This document shows positions 12,375-26,454 of a DNA stretch of 64,000 nucleotides, in pieces. A program made the translations under genes and the position numbers. The DNA lies in the NCBI RefSeq assembly GCF_901933205.1, contig NC_044571.1, forward strand, positions 55,427,994 to 55,491,993. The letters are read 5' to 3'. Source of the stretch: Camarhynchus parvulus (Eukaryota > Chordata > Aves > Passeriformes > Thraupidae). Position 1 is the stretch's first letter, and every line of letters begins with the position of its first letter. A model generated the notes under the pieces. The model was not told the origin of the DNA. It did no database searches and was given only the letters and a program-made list of their open reading frames with translations.

Positions 12375-12965
12375 GCACTCTTTCAATCAGCTTTTGAATA
12401 TCTCCAAGAGTGGACGCTCCACAAACACTTTGGGTAGCAGTGTCCAACCACCTATTTTGTCCTTATATGCCTCAGACCTTCTCACCTCCCAGCTTGTTTC
12501 CATCATCTTCATTGTGCATATTGAGGGATTCTGGCTCCATCTTTGTATCCTCTAATCAGATGGAAGCAAAAAGACTTATTCTTTCAAAGATGAACAAACG
12601 AAATTTTCTCACCTCCTCCTCACACCTGCATCTCCCTCTTCCAAAGTTTTTGTTCAATGGAAATCCCAAAATGGGTCACAGCAGTCCAGATGTGACCTCA
12701 CAATTGCCAAATAGAGTGGAAGAGTCATTACCTCAGACCTGATGGCTTCATTTTTGATAATGCAGTCAAATATGTCATCAGCCTTCTTTGATGCAAGGCT
12801 ACTCTACTTGTATATGTTCAAAACACTGCCCACCACAATCCCAGGACCTTTTATGCAAAGCTGAATTTTTCCCAGTGAGTCTCCCACATGGCCAGTTAAA
12901 TCCAATCCTCAGTTTACAGAGTAGTGAACAGAATTTCTGTCCTTTGCCATAGTTTTAAGAATGCT
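12375..12965 (-). mobile_element. Old, diverged CR1 LINE fragment
   Basis: Read on the minus strand, this matches the C-terminal and 3' part of CR1 in scattered blocks: TTTTGAATATCTCCAAGAGT, then GATGTGACCTCACAATTGCC, a segment near 12770-12800 corresponding to the 'GCCTTCTTTG' region, and CAATCCCAGGACCTTTTATG near 12837. Divergence is much higher than in the adjacent plus-strand copy, so this is an older insertion. The 110-codon plus-strand open frame 12410-12742 is an accident of this copy. Ends are approximate. Confidence 0.7.
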
Positions 12966-14849
12966 TAATGCAAACACAATTTTGGATAATTTAGCAGGCA
13001 TTTCTGTTGACTTTGTCCACACTAAAGGTAGTTTTTGGGGGTTTTTCAAGAAATATATTTTTGATGGGATGTCCTTAACCAGATTTGCAATGAATTACGA
13101 AAAATTATCCCCTGACTCAAAACCTTAAGTTCTTGCAATCAGAGAGTAATGTTAAGTGTATCTTTAAAAAAATCACTAACCTTTTGTATACTACTTGTTT
13201 TAAAAGTGAAGGTTTGGATGAAATATTATTTTGCTGGTGGTTCAAATATGGGTTTAGTTCAAAACATTTTAACGTATTTTTTCTAATTAGCGATTGTATT
13301 ATTCCTTTTATAAAATCCTTCCTTTGACAGGAAAAAAAAGGAAAAAACAATTGACTATTGGCTATCAAAAGTTTATCTTTTACTTTTTTGGCTATTCTAG
13401 TAGCAATAAAAATTAAGTGCAAGTGTTTTATCTTCAACCAGACAATCAGTTAACATTTAACACTACAGCTCAAGCAACAAATTTCTGCCTGAAGAATTTA
13501 CAATGGGTCACAAAAGGAGAGGACAATTGTGCTGGAATTAAAATATAAGCACTTTTTTTCAAAATGCAGATTGTCCTAAGTATGAAGTCCAAACTATTAA
13601 CATTGTAGGAAGGGTCACTGACACTTAAAAAGGAAATATGTCAAAAATACTAGCAAAGCAGCCTAAGAGAAAGAGCCGTATCGGATTGTCAGAACTATTT
13701 TTAATGTTGTACAAGAAAAAAAAAAGCTGAATTCTAAGAAATATCCTGACCTAAATTCCTATCTTTTTCACAAGCATGTTGTCTTTTGCATCTTTTAAAA
13801 CTATATTGCCACCCACCATAATGATTACTTCCAAAATACAATGTACTGCATTAATAGGGATCTTTAAATGCATGGCATGTTGAGAGAACTTGGTAAAGAA
13901 TGGGTGATCTGAAGAGATATGAACTACATCAAGCTACGCAACTGTTTGCATTCTGGGGCATGCAGGTAAATTGAATGTCAGTGCTTTTATACCAATAGAC
14001 TCTAAAAAATCATTTTGCAAGGTGTTACTGTAAAAATCTTATCTTCACAAAAAACATAAAGACACGCTTCTCAAACAGAACAAAAACCATAATACCAGCT
14101 CACATTTATTAATAGTAAGTCTCTGAAACAGAGTTTATGATTGTGTTTCCACTCCTTTTGGGAGATTATCACAGTTAAAGAAGCAAAGAAGATGTTCTTT
14201 CCTGTTCTGCAGCTATTCAGGCATACTTTTACATACTGATCCCTGTTGTTCCTGTCTTCAAAGAAGGATAGGTCAGGTTCCTATGGTACAGAGAGGAGTG
14301 AGATGCTAAAAAAAAACAGTAAAGAGAAAGTGAAATTGTACCTGAATACCTGTTGTGAAACCAAACTGAGTACATGCTGCCAGGTTTCCTCTTGATGTCA
14401 ATGTTAAGGCCCATGCAAAAGTCAAATGCAATATGAGATTCTTCAGATGGAGTGCTAGCTATTTCTTGTTGACTTATGATTCTATTACTATCCCAATAGT
14501 AGTATCAAAGGTGTTCCCCAGGTTGTTTTGAGGAGGGCTACTTGAGGCAACTGGTTATGAAGACTGACATATTCTCTCACGCTAAGGGAATGTTAACATT
14601 GTGTCACCATTTACACCATTATAAAATTATTGTGTTAAGTTTCCTGGTTTTCTGTGATGTCCATCTTGTACAGCTTGACAATTCCACCTATGTCAGGAGG
14701 ACAGTCTGCAAATTTATCTAACAAGAAAAATCTTTTCACCTTTTAAACCATCTGATCTAACAGACAATTCAGATTTATGCCAGTCATAGGGAAAATTAGG
14801 AGGTAAATTGTTAGAGAAAATACAAAGGAAAAGTGAGAAATAGAGAGGA
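12966..14849. other. Unique AT-rich sequence, nothing recognised
   Basis: Two overlapping featureless open frames on opposite strands (13117-13437 minus, 13133-13327 plus) and one at 14229-14414 minus are the only ones over 60 codons. No domain, RNA gene or repeat family is recognised. Confidence 0.4.
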
Positions 14850-15790
14850 ATGGTAAATCCTGCTTGATAAACCTTCTTTCTTTCTGTCATAAAATGACTA
14901 CCTAAAGGGAGTAGTGTATATCATTTACCTTGACTTTAGTAAGGCTTTGGCACAGAACTGAGTAAAGCTGAAGAAATAAGAATTGAATGGGTGGACTACA
15001 AGGCAAATGAAAAACTCACAGAACTGCTCTTTGACTCACAGGGCAGAGATCATGGTTTTGAAGTCTTAACTGGTAGCGAACCATGAATGTCATGCTTGGA
15101 TAAATACTGGAACTAACACTGTTTAATCACTTCATCAATAATTTGGAATATGAGACAAAATACATTATCATTACATCTGTGAGCAAAGCCAAACTAGGGG
15201 GAATGGCTAGTGTGTTGGATATCAGGGCTGCCATTCAGAGGCACCTCAAAAAGATGGAGGAGTGGGTTAACAGAAACATCATGAATTCCAGCAAAGACAA
15301 ATGTGAAATCTTCCTGCTCAAGACAGAGCATCCCCTGACATCAGTGCAGGTTGGTAACAGACTTTTTCAGAAAGGAGCTGAGGGCCAAATGACAATTTAA
15401 AATTTAGTGCAAACAGGTTGACAGAACAGATAAGTCACCTCTCCTCAGCCCTGGTGAATTTGTATTTGTAACACTGCCTCCAGGTTTCTGCTTCCCCATG
15501 CAATGTAAAGATTGACAAACCTGAGAAAGCCTAAAAGTAAACCATTAATGCAGTGAGAGCTCCACACCAAATTATATACAAGGGAAGGCTGAAGAAGTTT
15601 GGTTTGTTTAACTTTGAGAAGGGAAAGCTCAGAAAAAAATTATTGCAGCCTTTCTCTACATAACAAAGTGATTACAGAGAGAATAAAAGATGACTTAATT
15701 CAGGTTTCATAGTGGAAGCAACAGGCTGCCACAAAAGTAATTCTTATTGCATAGTGGGGGAAAAAATCACAATGAGAGGAACAATAACAT
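14850..15790 (+). mobile_element. Eroded CR1 LINE fragment with reverse-transcriptase remnants
   Basis: The plus strand carries 'TTTACCTTGACTTTAGTAAG' near 14927, encoding the YLDFSKAF-like motif of CR1 reverse transcriptase. The open frame 15143-15400 then retains blocks such as AKLGGMAS, RAAIQRHLKKMEEWVNRN and KDKCEIFLL, which match the part after the FADD box. The catalytic FADD itself is lost (the corresponding place reads ITSVSKAK). Further downstream, 15585-15625 resembles the Gly-Leu-Phe-Asn-Leu-Glu-Lys region. Stops and indels interrupt the frame, and the 3' tail is missing. It is an old, inactive copy. Confidence 0.8.
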
Positions 15791-18700
15791 ATTCAGATAC
15801 ATTGATAGTTTTTGGAAATTTAAAATGTTAACTTGGAAAAGTTCACAGGTACCTTGATATAACTTAGAGTCTATTTTTTGTTTGAGAAGGATGTTGAAAT
15901 AAATCAGGTCATGCCTTTTAATCTTCATTTTCCGTAGTTCTGTCATTTAAACACTTCAGGACAGAATTATAAGAATAGCATGCAGAATCCAAAACAGATC
16001 TACAAAATCAGGCAATTTATGCCAGAATGGAAACAATATGGGTTTGGTTGTCATTTTTGTGTTGAGTTGGGTTTTTCAAAGCTATATACTATATGACTGT
16101 TATTGTTACAGAATTGATGAAGTGCAGAAGGGTAAAACAACTGCACTGCCTTTAAATTCCCAGCCCAAGCTGCCTCTACCATGAACAGAAACACTGTATT
16201 TTCTCCAAGACTTGCTTTCCTTTTTGTTTTTTTTTTTCTCTGTTAACTGGTACTACTCAGACTGTAGTCTGCTAGTTTCAGAATACTTAGTTTCCTCCAT
16301 TAATTTAGATAGGGTTCATGTTATCCCCTGATTCGCTTTTTGTTATAATCAGTTTTGTGTCTTAGCTTTCTCCATGCACTTGCTGAAGAGTTTTCCTGCA
16401 AAGCCTTTCAAGTTTTCAAGTCTCTCAAAAGGTTTGTGAAGGCAGATTTGATTTTTGACCTCTAGCTCGACTTCTCAAAACACCCTATCTTGCACTAGTA
16501 CTAGCTCTGATTTACTAAAGCAAAAGTATTTGCATAATTCCATGAAATAATAGAAAATTTTCCTTACAGGCCTTCAGATTTTTCGTGTCATGACAGGGCT
16601 TTTCTGCCAAAACCCCATTATCTTATGAGCTACTGTACAATGTACTGTCAAGAATGTGCAGGTTCTTAGCCTTGAATTCCTCACTGCCTCATCCTTCCCA
16701 TTCATCTCAATGTAAAGAAATACATGTTGTTAAAGTTGAAGTTTTTGAATGCTAAGTTTTAAAAAATGTGACATACAAAGAAAGAGCTAAATTTAGAAGC
16801 AAGAAAAATTATTGTGAGTACTATGCACAATCGCACATGTGAGGAGATTTTTGAGCTGGTTCTTTCCTTATCTTTGTGCTGCTTCAAAAGTAACCTGGTG
16901 CATAATTTTACCTGTGAAGATTATCATGCTCATTATCTTAAGCAACCACTTATTGAATCCATCGAGAGAGAAAACAAAGCTCAACGTTCCTCAAACAAAA
17001 GTAAAAAAAGGAAAAAGAAAAAAAAACAGAAAAAAAATTTAAAAAATCAAATAAACTTATATGTGTTTTGATGTGATATTTCAGACAACTTCATTTTTCA
17101 ATCAGCAAATACAACTCAGCTCTAGAATGCATCACATCAAATTACTGTCCAATAGACATTTCTGCATGACTATATAGTAAACCCAGTAAAGATTACAAGA
17201 GTAGTTAGAATACCAATTACTCATGAAAGCTAGGAGCCACAGACAAATAAGCAATAAACTGATAAATTATTAAAGGCATTAAGGCTAAACAGTTAAAGCT
17301 AATGACAATTTCTATTCCAGCACAGAGTATAATCTAATAGGGGCCAAGTCCTGTAAACTTTCCTATGCACAAAAAATCATTGCTCATATAGAGAGAAAAC
17401 GATCCCTCTTTAGGTACTTGCATCTATATTTGATGTTGCTGCACTTACTTGAAGACTTAAGGAGAAAATGAGTAGTAGAAAATCTTCTTTTTAGAGTCTT
17501 TAGCTAGAGGAGTATTTTAGCCCAAAATATATAAAAGTTATTTGAATGAGACAATGCATCAGAGGAAGGACATTTTGTGAGATTTTAGCCCTGGGCATTG
17601 AAGACCTACATTATGATTTCTTATAGCTTTATCTCTTACTGCAAAAAAAAAAGAATATTGAGAGTCTGGAAACGCAAAAATTCCCTACATTTTTTGGTCT
17701 CATGAAACTGTGCTAAACCATCACAGGGGACATAAATGTCTCTAAGTAAAAAATTTTTACAAATCACCCAAGAAATATTATGACATCTTTTTGGGCTTCT
17801 TTGCTTGTTTTCTTACGTGCTTTTTGTTGTTGTTGTTGTTGTTTTATTTTCATTTGGAGAGAGTGAGGCTGTAAGCAGGAATAAAAAGAGAAATAATATT
17901 TTCTTTTCCTAGTAGCTTAAGAGCTGTCACAAAGCGCTTGCCCATAAACTACCCCCCAGCAAATGGAGATGATCTGAAAACACTAAAGGAGACAATATGT
18001 TTCTTGTTATAGAAATTTCTTCAGGGAAAAGAAAAATATAAATTATTCAGAAAGTTCCAAATGTTTGGAACAAGTTGTTTATGAAACACACATGACCATG
18101 AGACAACAAATGTGAATGCAGCAATTCTCAAACACTATTTGTGCTACAATAAGTGAAAGGTTTACATTGAATGATGGTTGACTGAACAGATAAGTGTTTG
18201 AGGCCATTTGTCAAGGTAAAAAGTATGTAAAGCCACATTTTCTTCATAGTTAAAGAGAAATCACTTTAGTTGAAAGAGGAAGTATTTTGCTCTACATCAC
18301 TTAAAATATTTTGTTTGTGATTTTAAAGATGTAATGTCAAATATACCATATCTGCTATAAGAATGAAAAGAAAATTTTCTTAGACTGCATAAAAAATAAA
18401 ATAGTTTGCTGAATTTAATAGTTATGCATAAAAATTTTAAAATTGTGCTTTATCCAAGCAAAAAAATAGGATCTTTTATGTAAGTCTCCTGAATATTGTA
18501 CTTATTGTCAAAGATGATAAATCTATGATGCATTCATTAATAGGTATTCAATCTTCCTTCACATTTCATCCAAAATTATTGTCTATTTAATCACAACATA
18601 TTTTAAAATCTTCTGGATACATGAGAAGCATCACAGGTTCTTGAATTGTCTGCACGAAGACTGCCTTGATTCTGAAAATAATTTTGACTCAATTATTTTA

Positions 18701-20159
18701 AGAATGGTCTAATTTTTATTCATTTAATATGATAGTTTGAGTTCTCATTTTTCTGTAGAAGAAAATTGTGTAAAGAGTGGAATCCTTTTCTTGGGTGCAG
18801 ACTATGAGCTTAAAGAATTCTACATGCCATATACTATATGCTGTTTCTACACACTAAAGTAAAATGAATGGGCAGCATGCAACTTTTTAATGGAAAACCA
18901 GAGGTACAGGTGTAATAAATGTTTGTTGAACAATAGCAATCAATAGTATAAAGCAACTGTTTATTAAAAAAGTTAATGTTCACAACAAACACTACTAAGT
19001 TTAGGGAACCAAAAAACAATAACTTGTCACTTCCAGAGAGGATTGTAATATGATAAATTGTCAAGAAAAAAAGCAGCTCGATCATGACTGTTGTCTGCCA
19101 AGGACATAGTTTATCAATGTCACTACTATAATCACAAAGTGACTAAAGAAATTATATTCACACTTGTTCTAAAAAGCTTGGATGTGATGGCAAATAATGG
19201 AAGCTTCTCTTGTGGGTTGTCTAACAAATTATCCAGAAAGTATTCTAAAAGATGATTTTAAATCAAAGGTGCCATATTAGAATCATGCTGCCATTCTTCC
19301 TTTTTTACCTTTCTGTCTTTCATAACATTGTTCTAAGAAAGCTTTTGGGTTGTGTTTAGAAGATAGATCTAAGTATGTATGTGTTCTACCCCTTTGTTTT
19401 TAACCCAATTTTTATTTTTTGTGATATATGTCTCTAAGGAAACCCTCGGTAACTAAGATAAAATAGGCCAAATTAACATTTTAAAAGTATCCAAAAAAAT
19501 CAGAAAAAAAAAGGAGTTATGAAAAGACAGGACATTTGGACTATATATATAGTGTACTCTGTCCGGTGCTTAGATAAAAAGAATGTGGAATTTTCTTTCA
19601 ACATTTTTGTCATAGATTTAGATTCTGAGCATTGTCCTCTGTGATTCTGAGTAAGAGTGAAGAAATGTCAAATAATATTCACAGTATTTTGAATGAAATA
19701 GTTTAAACATTTTCTTTCAGCTATTGTTACATAGCTGCAGACTGAGTCACAAGTATGATATACTTACTTTAACATTCCAGTCCTATCTATATCTCACAAA
19801 AGTGCCTGATGGCATATTGCATTAGCAGTTAAATTGCTTAAATGAAAGTTTTGATTCAAGATTCTCTAAAAATATAAGCTATTTTAAATTTTATATTTAT
19901 AATATGTATTTAAACCATATTAACATAATAAATTCCATATGACTTACATCCTAAAATATAGATTAAATAGTTCGTCAGACTAACTTGTCTCTCTATACAT
20001 GCAAAATTGTTATTGTGCAAAGGGATGGTAAGAATAGTCTATATTTGAGGAGAATGCACAATCCCAAAAATATTCTGTAGCATTCAATATAAGCAGTAAG
20101 ACAGCTAGTACATCTCTGAGACCATAAATCACTTTTATAAACTTTTCTTACTTTAGATT
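15791..20159. other. Unique AT-rich sequence with short simple repeats
   Basis: No gene recognised. A (TTG)n tract of about seven units lies at 17823-17844, and an A-rich stretch lies at 16995-17050, where the lysine-rich ends of the overlapping open frames 16814-17071 and 16839-17042 come from. The remaining sequence shows no repeat family or domain that I can name. Confidence 0.4.
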
Positions 20160-20430
20160 CTGTCATATTTATTCATCAATATTTACGTTCTTAGGTATTC
20201 TAAGACATTTCAATGGCAGTAAATACCTGTGCTCAGGCCAAATCTTGTTTTGAGGTGCTGAGCTGACATGCTTTTTCACTTCCATTAGCTGTCTTGGCCA
20301 ACTACTCCAGGGACTAGAGTAGGTACTCAAATACCTAGCTCCCACAGAAACACAGAGATTTAGGCCTGAAGATAGATGGAGAACTGGCAAGATAATTAAC
20401 AGTGCCTAAACTTGTGCTGAACGTCCAACT
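20160..20430. repeat. Possible ancient interspersed repeat with TAGGTA/TAGGCC motifs
   Basis: Repeated short words (TTAGGTATTC, TAGGTACTCAAATACCTAG, TTTAGGCCTGA, then CCAACTTTAAGAAAATCTAA) recall old reptile and bird repeats built on TTAGGCACCTAAAT-type motifs. The resemblance is weak, ends are uncertain and I cannot name the family. Confidence 0.25.
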
Positions 20431-23400
20431 TTAAGAAAATCTAAAATTTTACCCAGGGGATTAGGAGTGTGTTTCAGCTGCCCACACATTGGTGCATTGT
20501 GGGTTTTGAGATGACAAAGGATATTTCAACTCATCCCCATCTTCATCCCAGAAAGTATGTCTTTTGTCATATCTCCTATGTAGTGGATATCTTTGCTATC
20601 CCAAAGCATGTTTTGTGATTCCAGACATCTAGGTATTGACTCAAACACTCCAAGCACTAACATGATGATGAGGTGTGTCATGTATTGTTTAAACGGAATA
20701 CATGTTTTATGATCTAAACAAGATCTCATCAGTGTTCGGGGTATTTTTTAGGTTTTCTGTATGAAAAATAGTTCTCCAGTCATCAGCTCATGTGGAAAAA
20801 CATGAGACAACAGATGTGAGAAAAGAGAATAAATGAGAGAAGGAAAAATATTGCTTACTCAAATGATCTTTCCCTTTCCATTTTGTTTCCCTCATTAATA
20901 CCATCATGAAATGGTATTAATTGTTTTGTATCCACAGTGATTTTGACAACTTAGTGTTTTGAGTAAATTTTATAGAAACTATTTGCCTATCAAAAATGAC
21001 TGTTGCATTGCCCAGAGGGTGAAACTGACACTAAATAAAGTATGCTCTTTTTTTTTCCCCTCAATAAAATATCTGCCAGGAGGGCTGTAATTCTTGGCAT
21101 TTTGATGCTTGGGTCAGCATAAGAGCAGTAAGTACCATAACACTTTTTTACTTTAGAAATGTCTCTACTAAAACAGATATTACTATGGAAAATATGCCAG
21201 TGGCAAACAATTTGATGTAGCGGCCTGCAGGAGGGCATCTAGGAGTTGCGACTCCTTAGTGTACCTCTAATCTTTTTTTTTTCATATTTGGAAGGGCATG
21301 CTTTGCCAATTGGTCCTTCGTCACATCACTGTTTGAATGTCTCAGCCTACAATGTCACTGATGGTCAGGTAAGAAAATGACTTACATGTTTGAATCTGTT
21401 CTTAAAAGGTTAATAGAAAAATCATTGTTCTCAGTAGATATTTCTCTTTGATATGAACTTCACTTATCAAAATTGTTAGGATATTTATTAATAGTATGGC
21501 AGCTTTAATGTCATCTTGAAACAAATTTGTATTTTAGCATGCATGATGTAAACTATGGTAACTTTCTGAGTATGAATACCATCATTCAATACAATATGTA
21601 ATCTAGTTATTTGGTTTGTAATAGCTGCAGGCTGCTCTAAGCAATAACTGAAAAATCTCTAGGAAAAAAACATCTAGAAAAAATATTCACAAGTCAAATC
21701 AGGGCGGAAATAGTATGGCATAGATTTTCAGCAAGTGCTCAGAGATCACAGCTTTCAGTCTGGCAGACTTATTAAGGTGGTTGCAACACACTTTAATTAT
21801 GTGATTGATATGATCTTCAAAAGAAGTATCAGAATTTGGAATGACTCCAGGGTCATAAGCATTATACAAGAGATAAAGATAACAAAATAAACCTCTGCAG
21901 ATTACACCTGAGGCCTTTTTCATTAGTAAGCTAATCAATACCAGCTTGCAGAATCAGCACAGGAACAAAAACACAAAAAAAAACCTTCACTTGCCCTAGA
22001 GAGAGGAGGATCCTGTAAAAATCAGGACTTGGGAAATAAAATGATAACATTGTAACTGGAAAAAAACCCCAAACTCTCACATCAAAGTATTCTTTTCTAA
22101 AATCCGATTTCATTTTGTTCTGTCCATTACTACTCGTATTGCTTTCCAATTCTACCTTGCCCCAGCACTAAAGAGGAAATTTCCCCTCTGGAAGGTTTTT
22201 ATCTTTTATGAACAACATCAGAACTCCTTTTGGTATTTTTCCTCTGAGGGTAAGAAGTATATAAACCAAAGATCATTTTGTTTTCCACTCTGACTGTATT
22301 ACTGCACTTGAGGGGAAATTTGTCTTTATAAAAGGGTTTATGACATTTCAGTGCAATGCAGTATGGTAACACTTGATAACTTTCATTTGGTTTTATTGCT
22401 TTTCCTTTTGCATCAGATTTATGTGATTTTCATGGAGTTATGAAAAGACAGAAAAACATAATTTTTAGCCCTGAATTTTCTTTTCCAAAATAGAACTGAA
22501 AAATGTGAAATTTCAAAAATCTTATGTTTTTTTTCTATCTGTATTCTCAGTCCAGAATTCTTCCTTTTGATTCCATTATTTTCTGAGACCTGTAATTGTA
22601 GGAATAGAGCTTTCTAAATTGAAAGTTAAGGTGTATGCTAAGAGTAAAGAAACTATTGTAGGCATAAGAGATATTATTCAAAGGTAATAGTGAACTGTGG
22701 TTTTGTTTTAGAAGACTAAACAAGTTTTACAACATTCTGTCCACAAAGCTTATGTAGATGGAAAATCATTTGACAGGAAGACTTTTAAAATAAAAAAAAA
22801 TGTTTGCTTTTTTATCATAAACTACTAAACTATTATTGTTTTATTTCTATTGCTCTATTTTTATTGGAATATATGTCATTATTATGTCAGTAAAGTGCAA
22901 GCAGCTTTTAGTACTTACAACTTTCCTTAATTATGTCTTGGAAAACAGTATTTTTATTGCTGGAATATAATGCACATATTTGCACTCAAGAGGCCGACTG
23001 TAATACTTATAAAAGTCATCAAAATGCAGATTAAGATTCTTAGAATGATTCCCTAAAATCTCATGGACTTTTTGGATACAAATCACTACTGTTTTAGATT
23101 AAAATAATATTGTAACATATCTGAATGAGTGACTTGAGTGACTGTGTCAAAGATTTCTCTTACTTAATTGCAGTGAATATATGTCTCACTCTTCTCCACT
23201 GGACTTAGAAACATTTTTTGTTGTTGCATCCTAGTTTTACATGCTCTTGAAAAATATATTTTTATGAGAAAAGGCATGTCTTTCTCTATCTTTCAGCTTT
23301 ATCATCCTATACCACTGATGCAATTTCTTCCCTGGCAGAAGTGATAAAAATATTCAGAAGATATTTCTCAGTGGCTTTCATTATGATAACCGCAACCATC

Positions 23401-25045
23401 TGTATGAGTAGAAAATCCCGGAGTGCATAATATCAAGTAATGTCTCAAGGTGCAATTCACCAATCTGGAAACACCATAGATTGAGTTATATTCATAACTG
23501 AGCTTGAAGACCTGCAGGCAGTTTTGACTGCTATCTCTAGACAGTAATTGAGATACAACTGTGGTGGTGATCATGCTAGAATGGAAAGTGAAGTTTTGGG
23601 TTTTCTCTTCAGCTTATGATTATTGCTCCATTTAAATAATTTATTTTGCATAAAGTATACTCTTTCCTTGAAAAACAAAATGAAATAAACCAAACAAGCA
23701 GGGAAGAATACTATACAGGTCTAGAAATTATGTTAGCAAATAGAAGCAGTATTCCGAGACAGAGGTGTGCACTCTCAATTAAGAATTGAAATTAAGAATT
23801 ACAGATGTAGATATTAAAGGCTTTCTGGGGAAAGTTCCTTTGAGGTCTTCTACTTTTTTTTTTCTGTAAAGTACGTTTGATTGTTTTCTGCAGGCATCAT
23901 CTTGGCAGTCTAACATTTATACCACATAGGGACAACAGATTGTCATGCAGTATAGATTGTGTCATTGCTAAACATTAATTTCCCACAGCTTAAAGAGAAC
24001 AAAGCTGGGCTTAGTGACAAAATTTGTTCAATTTTTTTGTTCTTTAGCTAGAGCACAGCTAATATTGATCTTCTATTTTTAAAAATATATTTTTAAATAG
24101 AATTTCCTGTTTCTTAGCTTTAGAGCATGGGGACATTATTTAGGGGAAACTCTGTAGGCTCAGGTTTTCATAGTCATTCTGACTGCCTTGAAAAAATAGG
24201 TTTCAAAACCATGTAGAAAGACCTGGTTAAAAATTCTGTATTGTAGAGGGATTTTTAAGGGAAGAGTTTCATTAATATGAAGAAACATGCTTATCAGAGG
24301 AAGATAGCCAAAAAAAGTTAGGTGATGCCTCGAATAACTCCAAAGATAGTTGAGAAACATTTTTCCCCTCTCAGTGCAGTTTGTTATAACTGAGGGAATT
24401 ATTCAGTGAATAAGACATTCAGAAGTGGAAATTCTAATGATTTAAAAGAAAGCAATTTTAGAAGAATAGTTAGCGCTATTGTTAACAGAAGTATTTTTAG
24501 GTCCAAGTTCTGCTTGCTTATGTCTCCTTGTTGAATGCAGTGTTGGCCCTTAAGATGATTTCAATGCAAATACAAAACAGGATTTTCTTTTCATGGACTC
24601 TTCCCATTAGAATTTTTTTTTTCTGTAGTTCTCATCTTAAAAACAAAAAACAAAAAAACCCACAAAAACAAAAACAAAAACAAAAACACCCACATTGTGA
24701 CTACCATCTGTTACTCAGAGTACTCTCAGTCATCAACTGTGCATGGAGCTAATGGCAAACTATTAGGACACTCTTTGAGAAGTGTAATTAAAAGGATGTA
24801 CATATGATGTTTTAGCAGTGGAGATGCCATCCCAGGAAATACTGTTTTGGCATAATTTGGAGGAAAATGAAAATAAACAGAAGTCAATATATTAATCACT
24901 CTGACTTCTTTATTTAGCTTTTTTAATAAACAGCACTTTCAGCAACATGACAAGAGACTCCTTACCTTTACATTCTCCTTCTTTCTCTAATATTGACAGT
25001 TCAAAATATAGACAGTTTTAACTATGTGAGCTAGAATAAAGGATG
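20431..25045. other. Unique AT-rich sequence with A-rich tract
   Basis: No gene recognised. An A-rich (CAAAAA)n tract lies at about 24640-24688. Open frames (for example 20990-21238 minus, 21699-21938 minus, 21931-22149 minus) have no known domains, and I find no CR1 or LTR signature. Confidence 0.4.
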
Positions 25046-25049
25046 CTTT

Positions 25050-25483
25050 TGATGCCATGAGAGGATACCAAAAACAGAGGCTAGACAGTGTTAAAGGAAT
25101 AAAGTAGTATTTATTAGAAGGCCTTCAAATGATACACCTTGGGCAGTACAAGAGCCTGGCTGAGGCTACACTCAAGATAGATGATGGATCACACATTTTC
25201 ACACTTTTATAAGTTTTGGTCCATTTACATATTGGGGTTAATTGTCTAATTACAGCTTCAGGCTATGAAATCCCAGCCTCCCAGATTGCTGTCCTCAATT
25301 TGATGTTGTTTACACTTTTTGGGCCTGAAGCTGCAACAGTGTCTTTGGTTCTCAGGCTGGAAAAGGATTGTTTTGTCTAACTGAACTGTGAAGAGAATTT
25401 GCTAACATTTTACATGAAGTTCAAATTATATACTAATGCTGTACAGAATCTGGAAAATATGAAAGCTAAAACTTAAGGCATCA
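25050..25483 (-). mobile_element. Solo LTR, class I (ERV1-type) endogenous retrovirus
   Basis: A 434-bp element with perfect 7-bp inverted ends, TGATGCC at 25050-25056 and GGCATCA at 25477-25483. It is flanked by the 4-bp direct repeat CTTT at 25046-25049 and 25484-25487; a 4-bp duplication fits gamma-retrovirus-like class I elements. On the minus strand AATAAATACTAC (plus-strand complement near 25107-25118) is the polyadenylation signal, so the element is in minus orientation. It is related along its length to the LTR at 32228-32663. No internal retroviral genes are adjacent. Confidence 0.9.
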
Positions 25484-25487
25484 CTTT

Positions 25488-26454
25488 AAATTCAGAAAAT
25501 ATCTTTCATCTTATCTTTCAAAATAGTCATGAAGATTTTCATGACTAAAGATTCAGTTTGAGAGTATTCTTCTCCTGCAAATGTGCCTGTTACCCTTTAT
25601 GGGCAACATAGAGGTTATTTAAAAATAATTTATGGCAAATGTTAACTTTATTAGAATTTTGTTGTCATTGTTTGTTTGTTTTGTTTTGTATTGTTTGATT
25701 TTTTAAAATTTATTTGAAAAATTCCTAATTAAAACACTTATAGAATTGGTGTATGTACACAAAATTTAATAATCTAATTAAGAGAAAAGGGTATAAGAGA
25801 AATATCTAAAATATAATCAACTGAAATAAAATTGCAATTTAAATATATTCAAGAAACTTCTCATGAAATAATCAGTCTGTTATTTAGATTAGACAGGAAG
25901 AAAGGACAGGATTTTACATTCACAACATTAACAAAAATACACTCAAAATATTTTCCCTGAAAAGGATTAGTTACGATTCTTTTTCAGAAAAAGCAAATAT
26001 ACAGAATCAAACATGTTCTTAGTTTTGATAATGATATATTAGGTATATTATCAAGGTATATTTACCTCGATAATGCCTTTGTTAGTTCTAACAATGTTGT
26101 TTGTATAAAGCACTTCACGGTCCAATCCTATTGCTACTGACATAAACAGAAGGTAACCCACTGACCACAAAGTTAGGATTTAGGTGGTTATGTTAGTTAG
26201 AGGCATGTTGGTATCAATGAACACATGCTAAATAATGAAAGTTAAAACAAAAAAAAAGCAATGTGTTAGGCTGCATATTATCTTTGGAAAGTTTAAGCCA
26301 TATGCTAAGCTGTGGAAAATGTTCTTTGAGCAGTTACATCTAGCTATTTTGCATATTCCAGGGGGAGCAGGGCTGGCAGACTCCAAATTGCCTCTAGCCC
26401 TGTCATATGTTAAACAAGCTTATAGGCTGGTTTTTGCTTTTAGGTTCTATAGGC
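25488..26454. other. Unique AT-rich sequence, nothing recognised
   Basis: Very AT-rich, with short homopolymer runs and a TGTTTTGT-rich patch at 25666-25700. The 102-codon open frame 26235-26543 begins here and runs into the ancient repeat that follows. It shows no domain. Confidence 0.4.

Noticed and set aside
12410..12742. 110-codon plus-strand open frame as a possible gene
   Set aside because: It is antisense to an old minus-strand CR1 fragment, and the composition is that of a decayed repeat.
16814..17071. Lys-rich C-terminus resembling a nuclear localisation signal
   Set aside because: It is produced by an A-rich low-complexity stretch at 16995-17050.
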